This document shows positions 30,660 to 39,286 of a stretch of DNA of 64,000 nucleotides, one piece after another; position 1 is the first letter of the stretch, and every line of letters starts with the position of its first letter. Position numbers and translations under genes: made by a program. Location of the stretch: the NCBI RefSeq assembly GCF_014204945.1, contig NZ_JACHMN010000003.1, positions 1,302,001 to 1,366,000 of the forward strand, read 5' to 3'. The stretch comes from Allocatelliglobosispora scoriae (GTDB taxonomy: Bacteria > Actinomycetota > Actinomycetes > Mycobacteriales > Micromonosporaceae). The notes under the pieces were generated by a model, which did not search any database, was not told the origin of the DNA, and saw only the letters and a list, made by a program, of their open reading frames with translations.

Positions 30660-31721
30660 TTGACGGCAGAGGGGTACGGCCCAACGCCTTCCGGTGGTGA
30701 GGCGGAAGTCATCCTCGTGGTGGATGACGATGCCGATATTGTGCGGTTTGTTCGGGTCAATTTGAAGCTGCAGGGGTTCGGGGTCGTGACCGCGGTGGAC
30801 GCGGTGGAGGCGCTGGCGGCGATCGAGGAGCGGCGGCCCGACCTGGCGCTGATCGATCTGTCGATGCCGGGGATGGACGGGATCGAGCTGACGCGGCTGC
30901 TGCGGGCCGATCCGATGACGAGCGCGCTGCCGATCATCATGCTGACCGCGCGGGCCACCGTCGCCGACAAGGTGCTGGGGCTGACGGCGGGGGCCGATGA
31001 CTACCTGGTCAAGCCGTTCGACACGCTGGAGCTGATCGCTCGCGTGCGGTCGACGCTGCGGCGCAACCGGGAGTTCCGGGAGGTGTCGCCGCTGACCGGG
31101 CTGCCGGGCAACAACCGGATCCTGCGCGAGATCACCGATCGGGTGCACAGCGGCGCCGACTACGCGGTCTGCTACTTCGACATCGACCGGTTCAAGAGCG
31201 TCAACGACGCATACGGGTTCGCGCGCGGCGACGAGTTCATCGCGGCGCTGGCCCGGTCGCTGCACCGGGCGGTCGCCGAGGCGGGGCTGCCACCGGCGTT
31301 CCTCGGCCACGTCGGCGGCGACGACTTCGTGCTCGTGCTCGCGCCGCACCAGGTGCGCCCGACCACGACCCGCGCGGTCACCCTCTTCGAGGCCGCCGCC
31401 GACGAGCTCTACGACCCGGTCGACGCGCAGCGCGGCTACCTGGAGATGGTCGACCGCCGCAACCAGAGCTACCGGGTCAACCTCGTCACGCTCTCCATCG
31501 GCGTCGCGCTCTCCACCAGCCGTCCCTTCGCCGATCCTCGAGAGGTGATCGCGGCCGCCTCGGAGATGAAGACCGTGGCGAAACGCCAACCGGGGTCCTA
31601 CGTCGCGGTCGACAAGCGCTCCGATGTCGGCAGCGACTCGGGCGCCTACCCGACAGTTCCAGCACAGCGGCTCGCCGCCGCCGTGGAGCCCGCGCCCGTG
31701 GAGCAGCAGACCGACGTGTGA
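30660..31721 (+). CDS. Response regulator with receiver and GGDEF-type domain (GGDDF)
   Basis: This is a cytoplasmic two-domain protein of about 353 residues. The receiver domain (about 15-135) has DDDAD, the phospho-acceptor in ALIDLSMPGMDG, the conserved Thr in IIMLTARA and Lys in DDYLVKPFD. The GGDEF domain begins SPLTGLPGNNRI and has YFDIDRFKSVNDAYGFARGDEF, but the active-site signature is GGDDF and no RxxD inhibitory site precedes it. Diguanylate cyclase activity is therefore uncertain. The start is unclear: an ATG at 30561 is in frame, but a -10-like element overlaps it, so I prefer the TTG. BldD in this window would be a natural reader of any c-di-GMP made. ribD follows closely. Confidence 0.8.
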   Translation: MTAEGYGPTPSGGEAEVILVVDDDADIVRFVRVNLKLQGFGVVTAVDAVEALAAIEERRPDLALIDLSMPGMDGIELTRLLRADPMTSALPIIMLTARATVADKVLGLTAGADDYLVKPFDTLELIARVRSTLRRNREFREVSPLTGLPGNNRILREITDRVHSGADYAVCYFDIDRFKSVNDAYGFARGDEFIAALARSLHRAVAEAGLPPAFLGHVGGDDFVLVLAPHQVRPTTTRAVTLFEAAADELYDPVDAQRGYLEMVDRRNQSYRVNLVTLSIGVALSTSRPFADPREVIAAASEMKTVAKRQPGSYVAVDKRSDVGSDSGAYPTVPAQRLAAAVEPAPVEQQTDV

Positions 31722-31783
31722 TCTGGTGCGCCCGCCGCCGCCCCGCCCGTGGCGCGCCGCGCCGCTGAGAGAGGATGGTCGCT

Positions 31784-32848
31784 ATGACGGAGGCCACCTC
31801 AGCAGAGCTCGCGGCGATGGCGCGCGCGATCGAACTCGCGGCGCGCGGGCTCGGCACGACCAGCCCCAATCCGGTCGTCGGCTGCGTGATCCTCAACGCG
31901 GCCGGCGAGGTCGTCGGAGAGGGCTTCCACGCCTACGCGGGAGGTCCGCACGCGGAGATCGTCGCGCTGGCCCAGGCGGGTGAGCGGGCCAAGGGCGGCA
32001 CCGCGGTCGTCACCCTCGAACCCTGCAACCACACCGGCCGCACCGGCCCCTGCGCGCAGGCGCTGATCAACGCCGGGGTGATCCGGGTGGTCCTCGCGGT
32101 GAGCGATCCCAATCCGGCCGCGACGGGCGGTGCCGACACGCTGCGGGCCGCGGGGGTCCAGGTCATCACGGGGGTACGCGAGGCCGAGGCCACCAAGGGC
32201 AACATCGCGTGGCTCTCCGCCGTGCGCCGGGGGCGGCCCTATCTGATCTGGAAGTTCGCCTCCACCATCGACGGGCGTTCGGCGGCCGCCGACGGCACCA
32301 GCATGTGGATCACCTCCGAGGCGTCCCGGATGGACGTGCACGCGCTGCGCGGCACGGTCGACGCGATCATCGTGGGCGTGGGCACCGTGCTCGCCGACGA
32401 CTCCCGCCTGACGGCTCGCAATCTGCGCGACGGCAGCCTCGCCATCCGGCAGCCGATGCGGGTCGTCGTCGACTCGGACGGGCGTACCCCCCTGGGGGCG
32501 AAGGTGCGCGACGGCGCGGCACCGACGTGGATCGCGACCGCGGCCGAGGTCGGCGTGGACGCGACCGGCAAGGTCGACCTGGTCGTGCTGATGACCGAGC
32601 TCTACGCGCGCGGCGTGCGATCCGCCCTGCTGGAGGGCGGTCCGACGCTCGCGGGCGCCTTCCTGTCGGCCGGGCTCGTCGACAAGATCGTCGGGTACAT
32701 CGCCCCCAAACTGTTGGGCGCCGGTCCCGCCGCGCTTCTCGGCGCAGGTGTGAAGACAATCACTGACGCGATCGAACTTGATGTCACAGATGTTGACAAG
32801 GTTGGTCCCGATCTGCGAATCACCGCCGTGCCCAAGAGGGAGAATTGA
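31784..32848 (+). CDS. ribD: Bifunctional riboflavin biosynthesis deaminase/reductase RibD
   Basis: RibD deaminates the GTP-derived pyrimidine and reduces its ribose side chain with NADPH. The 354-residue protein has the CDA-type zinc deaminase domain first (HAEIVALAQAG with the catalytic HAE; EPCNHTGRTGPCAQALINAG, the two zinc cysteines). The DHFR-like reductase domain follows (about 150-354: KFASTIDGRSAAADGTSMWITS, GVGTVLADDSRLTAR, LLEGGPTLAGAFL). GAGAGAGG lies a proper distance from the ATG at 31784, so I favour that over the ATG at 31775. It heads ribD-ribE-ribBA-ribH. I see no FMN riboswitch in the 62-base gap before it. Confidence 0.95.
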   Translation: MTEATSAELAAMARAIELAARGLGTTSPNPVVGCVILNAAGEVVGEGFHAYAGGPHAEIVALAQAGERAKGGTAVVTLEPCNHTGRTGPCAQALINAGVIRVVLAVSDPNPAATGGADTLRAAGVQVITGVREAEATKGNIAWLSAVRRGRPYLIWKFASTIDGRSAAADGTSMWITSEASRMDVHALRGTVDAIIVGVGTVLADDSRLTARNLRDGSLAIRQPMRVVVDSDGRTPLGAKVRDGAAPTWIATAAEVGVDATGKVDLVVLMTELYARGVRSALLEGGPTLAGAFLSAGLVDKIVGYIAPKLLGAGPAALLGAGVKTITDAIELDVTDVDKVGPDLRITAVPKREN

Positions 32849-32850
32849 TC

Positions 32851-33468
32851 GTGTTTACCGGCATCATCGAGGAGCTCGGTGAGATCACGGAGCTGTCCTG
32901 GAAGGGCGAGGGCGCGGTCCTCGCGGTCCGCGGCCCGATCGTCGCCTCCGACGCCCGCCACGGCGACTCGATCGCCGTCAACGGGGTCTGCCTCACGGTG
33001 GTGACGACCGACGGCGAGTCCTTCACCGTCGACGTGATGAAGGAGTCCTTCGACCGCAGCAGCCTCGCCCAGCTCACCCCCGGCAGCCGGGTCAACCTGG
33101 AGCGCGCCGCCAAGGTCGGCGACCGGCTCGGCGGGCACATCGTGCAGGGCCACGTCGACGGCGTCGCCACGATCACCGCGCGCGAGCCGGGAGATCTGTG
33201 GGAGATCGTCCGGTTCACCCTCCCGCCCGACCTCGCTCGCTACGCGGTCGAGAAGGGCTCGATCACCGTCGACGGCATTTCGCTGACGATCACCGAAATC
33301 TCCGCGGACCACTTCTCCGTGAGCCTGATCCCGACCACACTGGAAGTCACGACGCTCGGCCGCAAAGCCGTCGGCGACCTCGTCAACATCGAGGTCGACG
33401 TGGTCGCGAAATATGTCGAACGCCTGGTCACGCCGCACACGGATCGACTTGCAGGGGGAGCCCGATGA
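32851..33468 (+). CDS. ribE: Riboflavin synthase (alpha subunit)
   Basis: RibE dismutates two lumazine molecules to riboflavin. The 205-residue protein consists of two tandem lumazine-binding repeats. Each has a VNGVCLTVV or VDGISLTIT motif, in [29 protein letters not shown] and [29 protein letters not shown], and a [11 protein letters not shown] linker. The GTG at 32851 gives the canonical [12 protein letters not shown] and lies two bases after ribD's stop. It overlaps ribBA by 4 bases. Confidence 0.95.
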   Translation: MFTGIIEELGEITELSWKGEGAVLAVRGPIVASDARHGDSIAVNGVCLTVVTTDGESFTVDVMKESFDRSSLAQLTPGSRVNLERAAKVGDRLGGHIVQGHVDGVATITAREPGDLWEIVRFTLPPDLARYAVEKGSITVDGISLTITEISADHFSVSLIPTTLEVTTLGRKAVGDLVNIEVDVVAKYVERLVTPHTDRLAGGAR

Positions 33469-34709
33469 CATCCATGTCGACGATCGAGACCGCGATCGCG
33501 GACATCAAGGCCGGTCGGGCCGTCGTCGTCGTCGACGACGAGGACCGCGAGAACGAGGGCGACCTGATCTTCGCCGCCGAGCTCGCGACCCCGGAGCTGA
33601 TGGCGTTCACCGTGCGCTACACCTCCGGCTTCATCTGCGCCCCGGTCACCGAGGAGGACGCCAACCGGCTGGAGCTGCCGCCGATGTGGCACACCAACCA
33701 GGACCGGCGCGGCACCGCCTACACGGTGACCGTGGACGCCCGGGAGGGCATCACCACCGGCATCTCCGCCGCCGAGCGGGCGCACACGATCCGGCTGCTC
33801 GCCGACCCCGCGACCAAGCCCAGCGACCTGTCGCGCCCCGGCCACGTCGTGCCGCTGCGGGCCAAGACCGGTGGCGTGCTGCGCCGCCCCGGGCACACCG
33901 AGGCCGCGATCGACCTCGCCGTGCTCGCCGGGCTGCGCCCCGCCGGTGTGCTCTGCGAGCTCGTCAACGACGACGGCACGATGATGCGCCTGCCGCAGCT
34001 CACGGCCTTCGCCGAGGAGCACGGGCTCGCCCTGATCTCCATCGCCGACCTGATCGAATACCGCCGCCGCACCGAGCGCATCGTCCAGCGCGTCGTCGCG
34101 GCGCGGCTCCCCACCGCCTTCGGCGTCTTCACCGCCGTCGGCTACCGGGCCACCCACGACGGCACGGAGAATATCGCCCTCGTGCTCGGCGCCGGTCCCG
34201 ACGGCACCTTCGCCGACGGCGAGGACGTGCTGGTCCGGGTGCACTCCGAGTGCCTCACCGGCGATGTCTTCTCCTCGCTGCGCTGCGATTGCGGTCCGCA
34301 GCTGGAGGCGGCCCTGGAGCGCGTCGCCCAGGAGGGCAAGGGTGTTGTCCTCTACATGCGAGGACACGAGGGACGCGGCATCGGGCTGCTCCACAAGCTG
34401 CAGGCCTACCAGCTCCAGGACGGCGGGCGCGACACCGTCGACGCCAACCTCGACCTGGGCCTGCCCGCCGACGCCCGCGACTACGGCACCGGCGCGCAGA
34501 TCCTGCACGACCTGGGCGTCCGCACGATGCGCCTGCTCACCAACAACCCGGCCAAGCGCGCGGGGCTGGAGGGCTACGGCCTGTCCGTCGTCGGCCGCGA
34601 AGCCCTGCCGATCCGGGAGCACCCGGAGAACCGCCGCTACCTGGAGACGAAGCGGGACCGGATGGGGCACCTGCTCGAGCTCGACGACCACACGGAAGGG
34701 GTGGCCTGA
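33465..34709 (+). CDS. ribBA: Bifunctional DHBP synthase / GTP cyclohydrolase II
   Basis: RibBA makes both riboflavin precursors: dihydroxybutanone phosphate from ribulose 5-phosphate and the pyrimidine from GTP. The 414-residue protein has an N-terminal RibB domain ([60 protein letters not shown]). The C-terminal RibA domain starts about 205. Its zinc cysteines lie in [23 protein letters not shown], and [17 protein letters not shown] and [18 protein letters not shown] are present. Its ATG overlaps the ribE stop, and its TGA overlaps the ribH ATG. Confidence 0.96.
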   Translation: MTSMSTIETAIADIKAGRAVVVVDDEDRENEGDLIFAAELATPELMAFTVRYTSGFICAPVTEEDANRLELPPMWHTNQDRRGTAYTVTVDAREGITTGISAAERAHTIRLLADPATKPSDLSRPGHVVPLRAKTGGVLRRPGHTEAAIDLAVLAGLRPAGVLCELVNDDGTMMRLPQLTAFAEEHGLALISIADLIEYRRRTERIVQRVVAARLPTAFGVFTAVGYRATHDGTENIALVLGAGPDGTFADGEDVLVRVHSECLTGDVFSSLRCDCGPQLEAALERVAQEGKGVVLYMRGHEGRGIGLLHKLQAYQLQDGGRDTVDANLDLGLPADARDYGTGAQILHDLGVRTMRLLTNNPAKRAGLEGYGLSVVGREALPIREHPENRRYLETKRDRMGHLLELDDHTEGVA

Positions 34710-35176
34710 TGGCCGGCCAAGGTGCACCTCAGCTGGAGCCCGTCGACGCGACCGGGCTCACCCTCGGCATCGTCGCGACCCGCTGGCACGCCGAGCTCGT
34801 CGAGCAGATGCTCGACCGGGCCCAGGCCGCCGCGAAGGCGTGCGGGGTCGAGCGGGTCACGGTCCTGCGGGTCGCGGGCTCCGTCGAGCTGCCCGTCGTG
34901 GCACAGGCCCTGGCCAGGGCGAATGACGCGGTCGTCGCGCTCGGCGTGGTGATCCGGGGCGAGACGGCCCACTTCGAATATGTGAGCCAGTCCGTCACCG
35001 ACGGCCTGACCCGGATCGCGCTGGACCTGTCGACCCCGGTCGCGCACGGCGTGCTCACCGTCGACACGGTCGCCCAGGCGGTGGCCCGGGTCGGTCTGCC
35101 CGACTCGCCGGAGGACAAGGGCTGGGAGGCGGTCATCGCCGCCCTCGACGCCGCCCTCGCCATCCGCTCCGTCTGA
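34709..35176 (+). CDS. ribH: 6,7-dimethyl-8-ribityllumazine synthase
   Basis: RibH condenses the two branch products into lumazine and typically forms icosahedral or pentameric shells. The 155-residue protein has VATRWHAELVEQMLDRAQ, RVAGSVELPVVAQALA (PGAxExP-type motif, here AGSVELP), and ALGVVIRGETAHFEYVSQSVTDGL, with the catalytic His in TAHFEYV. The last gene of the rib operon; a family D inverted repeat begins 26 bases after its stop and may terminate transcription. Confidence 0.95.
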   Translation: MAGQGAPQLEPVDATGLTLGIVATRWHAELVEQMLDRAQAAAKACGVERVTVLRVAGSVELPVVAQALARANDAVVALGVVIRGETAHFEYVSQSVTDGLTRIALDLSTPVAHGVLTVDTVAQAVARVGLPDSPEDKGWEAVIAALDAALAIRSV

Positions 35177-35202
35177 CCCGCGATCGCCGCAACCACGATC
35201 GC

Positions 35203-35262
35203 CGCAACTCTTCAAGAGTTGGTGCTTTGAGTCTTCTCAGCACCAACTCTTGAAGAGTTGCG
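35203..35262. repeat. Family D inverted repeat after ribH
   Basis: Perfect 23-nt arms (35203-35225 and 35240-35262) enclose a 14-nt spacer; a 24th T-A pair is possible. Each arm contains the palindrome CAACTCTTSAAGAGTTG. Directly upstream, CGATCGCCGCAAC is repeated (35181-35207). Related fragments occur within pyrC (8375) and priA (22076), and a degenerate one at 37288. Confidence 0.92.
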
Positions 35263-35336
35263 ACGCGTCGGGTGGTGTCGAGGGTGGCGCGGTTGGCGTA
35301 CACATGAGGTGTCCTTTTGACCTGGAGGAGACGTCT

Positions 35337-36221
35337 GTGCGCGCCTACCCGCTCCGGTTTGCCGCTGCTGCCGCCCTTGCCCTGGGCCTGGCCGCCTGCA
35401 CCCCGCCTGATCCGCTGCCCACCCCCGGCCAGCCGACCAGGGTGCCGTCCGCGGCGCCCTCGGTGGTCGAACCGCCCGAGCCCTCCTCGGGCACGGTCGC
35501 GCCCGGCAAGGCCTCGCTCGCGATCTACTACGTGGGCAACGACAAGACCAGGCTCGTGCTCTATCGCGAGTTCCACACGCTCGCCATCGACGAGGACTCG
35601 CCCGCGCCCCGGGCGAAGGCCGCCGTCGCGGAGATGCTGCGGCTGCGCAGCGCGGCGGACCGCGACTACTCGACGCCGTGGCCCACGAGCGCCCGGGTCG
35701 GCGACGTGACCGTCGACGGCGACACCGTCACCGTCGACCTCACCGGTGCGGCGACCGGCAGCGCCGGGGCCGAGGCCGCCGCGCAAGCCGTCCAGCAGCT
35801 CGTCTGGACCGTGACCGCGGCGACCGGCAAGCCCAACGTCGCGATCACGCTCGACGGGAAGCCCGCCGCCGAGCTCTGGGGCCACGTCGACATCTCGAAG
35901 CCGCAGCAGCGGGGCCGCGCCGCCGACGTGCTCGCGGCGGTCTGGCTGATCGACCCGCAGCAGGGCGCCAAGGTCGGCCGGACCTTCACCGTGCACCTCG
36001 CCGGGATCCTCTTCGAGGCGCAGGCACACCTGCGGATCACCAAGGGCGGCGAGGTCATCGCCGACCAGCCCGTGCTGCTCGGCGCGGGCGCACCCGCGCA
36101 GGGCTCGGCGAAGCTGACGATCACGCTGGAGCCGGGGACCTACGTCGTCGAGGCGTTCGAGATCTCGGCGCGGGACGGCAGCGTCCAGCACGTCGACAAC
36201 CACACGATCACCGTCGGCTGA
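35337..36221 (+). CDS. Lipoprotein with GerMN and Gmad2 (immunoglobulin-like) domains
   Basis: The 294-residue product begins at a GTG preceded by GGAGGAG and has a lipoprotein signal: hydrophobic stretch then LGLAAC, with the acylated Cys near residue 22. A Pro-rich spacer follows (about 23-60). Residues about 62-170 resemble the GerMN sporulation/germination domain (LAIYYVGNDKTRLVLYREFH ... VTVDLTGAATGS, with helices between). Residues about 205-294 resemble the Gmad2 immunoglobulin-like domain found in spore-germination proteins and lipoproteins. Extracytoplasmic; exact role unknown in actinobacteria. It stands alone between rib and convergent genes. Confidence 0.75.
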   Translation: MRAYPLRFAAAAALALGLAACTPPDPLPTPGQPTRVPSAAPSVVEPPEPSSGTVAPGKASLAIYYVGNDKTRLVLYREFHTLAIDEDSPAPRAKAAVAEMLRLRSAADRDYSTPWPTSARVGDVTVDGDTVTVDLTGAATGSAGAEAAAQAVQQLVWTVTAATGKPNVAITLDGKPAAELWGHVDISKPQQRGRAADVLAAVWLIDPQQGAKVGRTFTVHLAGILFEAQAHLRITKGGEVIADQPVLLGAGAPAQGSAKLTITLEPGTYVVEAFEISARDGSVQHVDNHTITVG

Positions 36222-36223
36222 CG

Positions 36224-36258
36224 GGAGGGGGTGCCGCCGGGGTGGCGGCACCCCCTCC
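36224..36258. terminator. Bidirectional terminator between the GerMN lipoprotein and the aldo/keto reductase
   Basis: A perfect 15-bp stem, GGAGGGGGTGCCGCC with GGCGGCACCCCCTCC, has a 5-nt loop. It begins 2 bases after the lipoprotein stop and ends 2 bases before the convergent reductase stop. Confidence 0.85.
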
Positions 36259-36260
36259 GA

Positions 36261-37238
36261 TCAGGCCGTGAGCAGTCGCTGCACCTCGGCGAACTGGTCG
36301 GCGGGGAGCGGGCCGAACGCCAGCGCTCCCGCGTTCTCCTCCACCTGCGCCACCGTGCGGAAACCCGGGATCGGCACCGTCACCTCGCTGCGGGTCCAGA
36401 GCCAGCCGAGCGCGCCCTGCACCAGGCTCCGCCCGTCGGCGGTGAGGGCACCGCGGATCGCGTCGACCCGGGCCAGCCATTCCGGTGCCCCGGCCCCGTT
36501 CCGGAAGTAGGCGAGCCAGTCGTAGCCCTGGCTGCGGACGTCGGCAGCGCCGACACTGCGGCCGTCGTGGTATTTGCCCGAGAGCAGCCCCATCGCGAGC
36601 GGACCGCGGTTGATGCTCGCCAGCCGCTGCTCCTCGCAGACCGCGATCACCGCCGCCGCGTCGTTCAGCACCGACATGTCGTGCTGGATCGCCGTGCACG
36701 CGGCACCCGCGGCGGCGAAGGCGGCGGCGCTGGCGGGGTCGTCGGTGCTCCACCCGTACGCCCGGATCACCCCCGCCTCGACCAGCTCCTCCAGCGTGCC
36801 GATCATGTCGAGCGCCTGCGGGACCGGCAGCCCGTTGAGGTGGAGCTGGTAAAGGTCGATGTAATCGGTGCCGAGCCGGCGCAGCGAGCCGTGCAGGCAG
36901 CTGCGGATATAGGCGAGGCTGCTGTCCTCGCCGGTCGCCTCGCGGGTCTTCTCGTCGAAGGTGTAGCCCCACTTCGTCGCGATCACGATGTCGTCGCGGG
37001 ACCCGGCGACCGCCTGGCCGAGGAGGCGCTCGCTGTGCCCGGCGCCGTAGTTGGACGCGGTGTCGAAGAAGGTGATGCCGAGCTCCCGGGCCCGCTGGAT
37101 CGCCCGGATCGACTCGGCGTCGTCGGTGGGCCCCCAGCCGTACTGGTCGGTGCCGCCCTGCAGCGGGCCGCCGATCGCCCAGCACCCCATGCCGAGCGCG
37201 CTGACCTCGATGCCGCTGCGGCCAAGAAGACGTGTCAT
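36261..37238 (-). CDS. Aldo/keto reductase
   Basis: This 325-residue NADPH-dependent TIM-barrel oxidoreductase starts MTRLLGRSGIEVSALGMGCWAIGG. The tetrad is visible: Asp and Tyr in ITFFDTASNYGAGHSERLLG, Lys in VIATKWGYTF, His in DLYQLHLNG. The C-terminal cofactor stretch is VTVPIPGFRTVAQVEENAGAL. The frame is open nine residues further upstream, but the conserved N-terminus favours this ATG. Substrate unknown; closest in style to the general-stress/YghZ-like group. Convergent with the GerMN lipoprotein. Confidence 0.9.
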   Translation of the reverse strand: MTRLLGRSGIEVSALGMGCWAIGGPLQGGTDQYGWGPTDDAESIRAIQRARELGITFFDTASNYGAGHSERLLGQAVAGSRDDIVIATKWGYTFDEKTREATGEDSSLAYIRSCLHGSLRRLGTDYIDLYQLHLNGLPVPQALDMIGTLEELVEAGVIRAYGWSTDDPASAAAFAAAGAACTAIQHDMSVLNDAAAVIAVCEEQRLASINRGPLAMGLLSGKYHDGRSVGAADVRSQGYDWLAYFRNGAGAPEWLARVDAIRGALTADGRSLVQGALGWLWTRSEVTVPIPGFRTVAQVEENAGALAFGPLPADQFAEVQRLLTA

Positions 37239-37287
37239 GGCTCCCATGCTCCCCGCCGGACGCACGCGCGATCCAGCGGGGTGGCCC

Positions 37288-37324
37288 GTGATCGGCGCAC
37301 CTCTTCACGAGTTGCGCCGATCAC
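37288..37324. repeat. Degenerate hairpin combining family B/C ends and family D core
   Basis: Arms GTGATCGGCGC (37288-37298) and GCGCCGATCAC (37314-37324) are perfect complements. The interior, ACCTCTTCACGAGTT, is close to the family D core AACTCTTCAAGAGTT. It lies between two minus-strand genes and could terminate the upstream one. Confidence 0.65.
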
Positions 37325-37333
37325 GACGGTGGC

Positions 37334-38437
37334 TCAGGCGGCCAGGAAGATCTCCCGGGCCAGGACGCCGATGTCGGCCTGGTCGGTGAAGAGCCCGTCG
37401 ATCCCCGCCTTCAGGAACGTCACCTGCTCGTCGATCGCCCGACCGTAGTCGTTGGGCCCCGTGCCGACCCGGTAGTCGGCGGGCAGGAACTGGTTCTCCG
37501 CCCGGAACGTGTAGGGGTGCAGCACCAGCCCGGCCGCGTGCGCGTCGGCGACGAGCGGCGACGGCGTGCCCAGCGTCCCGTCCGGCAGCCGGGGGATGAT
37601 CAGTCCCTTGTCCGGTCCGACACCGTTGACGACGCGGGCGAGGTCGGCGAGCCCGGCCGGCGACAGGTACTCCGCGTAGGTGCGGGTGTCGCCGAACGGC
37701 TTGCCCGCCGCCGATGCCAGGAAGACGAGCGGCACCCGCACCCGGTGCACACTGCGCAGGTCACGCAGGTTGACGGCCTCGAAGGACTGCACGAAGACCG
37801 GCGCGTCCCGGCGGTCGAGCCCGTGCCGCCGCAGCGACGCCACCAGCGGGGCCTCCAGCGGCAGGCCGACGCCCCGGAAATAGCTCGGGTGCTTCGTCTC
37901 GGGATAGACGCCGATCTCCCGGTGCAGCTCCTTGCTGAGGCGCTCGCGCAGGCGCAGCACCTCCTCGAAGGTCGGGATCTCGAAGAGGCCGTTGAAGAGG
38001 GTGTTGCGCTGGCGCACGGCGGGCAGCCGCTCCACGGCACGCAGCCGCTTCAGCTCGGCGAGCGTGAAGTCCTCGGTGAACCAGCCGGTCACGGTCACGC
38101 CGTCGATCACCTTGGTGACCCGGCGGTCGGCGAACTCGGCCCGGGAGGCCACGTCGGTCGTACCGGAGATCTCGTTCTCGTGCCGCGCGACCAGCACGTG
38201 GTCGGCGGTGGAGACGAGGTCGGGCTCGATGAAGTCGGCGCCCATCCGCGCCGCCAGCTCGTAGGAGGCGAGCGTGTGCTCCGGCCGGTAGCCGGAGGCA
38301 CCGCGGTGGCCGATGACGAGCGGCTTGCGGTGGGGCTTGCGGCCGCCATCGGCCAGGGCGGGCTCTGCGGCGAGCATGACCGGAACGGTACCGGCCGTCA
38401 GCAGGCCCAGGCGCAGCAATGCGCGACGATCCGTCAC
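37334..38437 (-). CDS. Secreted glycerophosphodiester phosphodiesterase
   Basis: The 367-residue protein hydrolyses glycerophosphodiesters to glycerol 3-phosphate. It has a twin-arginine-like leader, MTDRRALLRLGLLTAGTVPVMLAAEPALADG, cleaved probably after ALA. The GDPD barrel follows, with catalytic His/Arg in VIGHRGASGYRPEHTLASYELAARMGADFIEPDLVSTADHVLVARHENEI (metal ligands E and D) and a second His. VYPETKHPSYF, FVQSFEA and the C-terminal GIDGLFTDQADIG complete the family. Length and the large insert after the first strands match periplasmic GlpQ. Divergent from the VOC gene. Confidence 0.92.
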   Translation of the reverse strand: MTDRRALLRLGLLTAGTVPVMLAAEPALADGGRKPHRKPLVIGHRGASGYRPEHTLASYELAARMGADFIEPDLVSTADHVLVARHENEISGTTDVASRAEFADRRVTKVIDGVTVTGWFTEDFTLAELKRLRAVERLPAVRQRNTLFNGLFEIPTFEEVLRLRERLSKELHREIGVYPETKHPSYFRGVGLPLEAPLVASLRRHGLDRRDAPVFVQSFEAVNLRDLRSVHRVRVPLVFLASAAGKPFGDTRTYAEYLSPAGLADLARVVNGVGPDKGLIIPRLPDGTLGTPSPLVADAHAAGLVLHPYTFRAENQFLPADYRVGTGPNDYGRAIDEQVTFLKAGIDGLFTDQADIGVLAREIFLAA

Positions 38438-38597
38438 GGCAACTCCTCGGGGGTCGGCCGGCGACCATCGCCGGCGGCTTCGAGCAGTTCAACCCACCCA
38501 TGGGTACGCCACCCAAAGCCCCCGTATCCACCGGACGAACATCTCCTTTGGTGCGATGATGCTCTCTGGCACATCAATCGAATCGAGGGAGCATCCG

Positions 38598-39005
38598 ATG
38601 GCTTCGCGGCTCAACCCGTATATCAGCTTCTCCGACAACGCCCGCCAGGCGATGGAGTTCTACCAGGGTGTCCTCGGCGGCACCCTCGTGGTGAACACGT
38701 TCGGGGATTTCGGATCGCCGGACCCGGCCGTGGCCGACAAGATCATGCACGCGATGCTGGAGACCGATGCCGGCTTCGCGCTGATGGCGTCGGACACCCC
38801 GCCCGGGATGGACTACAACCCCGGCACCAACATCACCGTGAGCCTCAGCGGCGACGACGCGGACGACCTGCGCGGCTACTGGGAGAAGCTCGCCGAGGGC
38901 GGCACGGTCTCGGTACCGCTGGAGAAGCAGGTGTGGGGCGACGAGTTCGGCCAGCTCACGGACAAGTTCGGCATTCCCTGGATGGTCAACATCACCGCCT
39001 CCTGA
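38598..39005 (+). CDS. VOC-superfamily (PhnB-like) protein
   Basis: This is a 135-residue vicinal-oxygen-chelate fold protein of the PhnB-like/3-demethylubiquinone-methyltransferase-like group: LNPYISFSDNARQAMEFYQGVLGG at the N-terminus and a C-terminal half with WGDEFGQLTDKFGIPWMVNITAS. No signal peptide. The ATG follows GAGGGA. Enzymatic activity, if any, cannot be inferred. Upstream DNA 38438-38597 carries its promoter and that of the divergent phosphodiesterase. Confidence 0.85.
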   Translation: MASRLNPYISFSDNARQAMEFYQGVLGGTLVVNTFGDFGSPDPAVADKIMHAMLETDAGFALMASDTPPGMDYNPGTNITVSLSGDDADDLRGYWEKLAEGGTVSVPLEKQVWGDEFGQLTDKFGIPWMVNITAS

Positions 39006-39076
39006 GGTATCCCAAGATCTGCGATCTTTCGCATTGTCGAGCACGATAGGCGCGGAGTGTCCCCAGATTCGCTGGA

Positions 39077-39151
39077 GATCACGCCATCTTGGGGGAAAAC
39101 GGTGTGATCAAGGCCCTTGATCACACCGTTTTCCCCCAAGATGGCGTGATC
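39077..39151. repeat. Family B inverted repeat (near-perfect 75-nt palindrome)
   Basis: Two perfect 37-nt arms (39077-39113 and 39115-39151) meet at a single central base. Each arm is bounded by GATCAC and GTGATC and contains a TTGGGGGAAAA centre, so each arm is also a weak palindrome. A relative lies at 57142-57218. Confidence 0.93.
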
Positions 39152-39190
39152 ACGAAGTGGGGGTCGGGGGGAATGCGCGCCCAGGCTCAA

Positions 39191-39267
39191 TGATCGCGTC
39201 TGGTTCGGGGAAGCAGACGCGATCACCCACCAAGATCACGTCTGCTTCCCCGAACCAGACGCGATCA
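39191..39267. repeat. Family C inverted repeat
   Basis: Two 34-nt arms (39191-39224 and 39234-39267) match at 33 of 34 positions across a 9-nt spacer. Each arm is itself a hairpin, GATCGCGTCTG...CAGACGCGATC, around a TTCGGGGAA centre. It follows the family B element by 39 bases; the same B-then-C order occurs at 57142-57320. Confidence 0.93.
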
Positions 39268-39286
39268 CCGCCGAGGATGATCACCG

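Noticed and set aside
31722-31783. FMN riboswitch before ribD
   Set aside because: Only 62 bases with none of the conserved AGGGY or GAxxG junction sequences.
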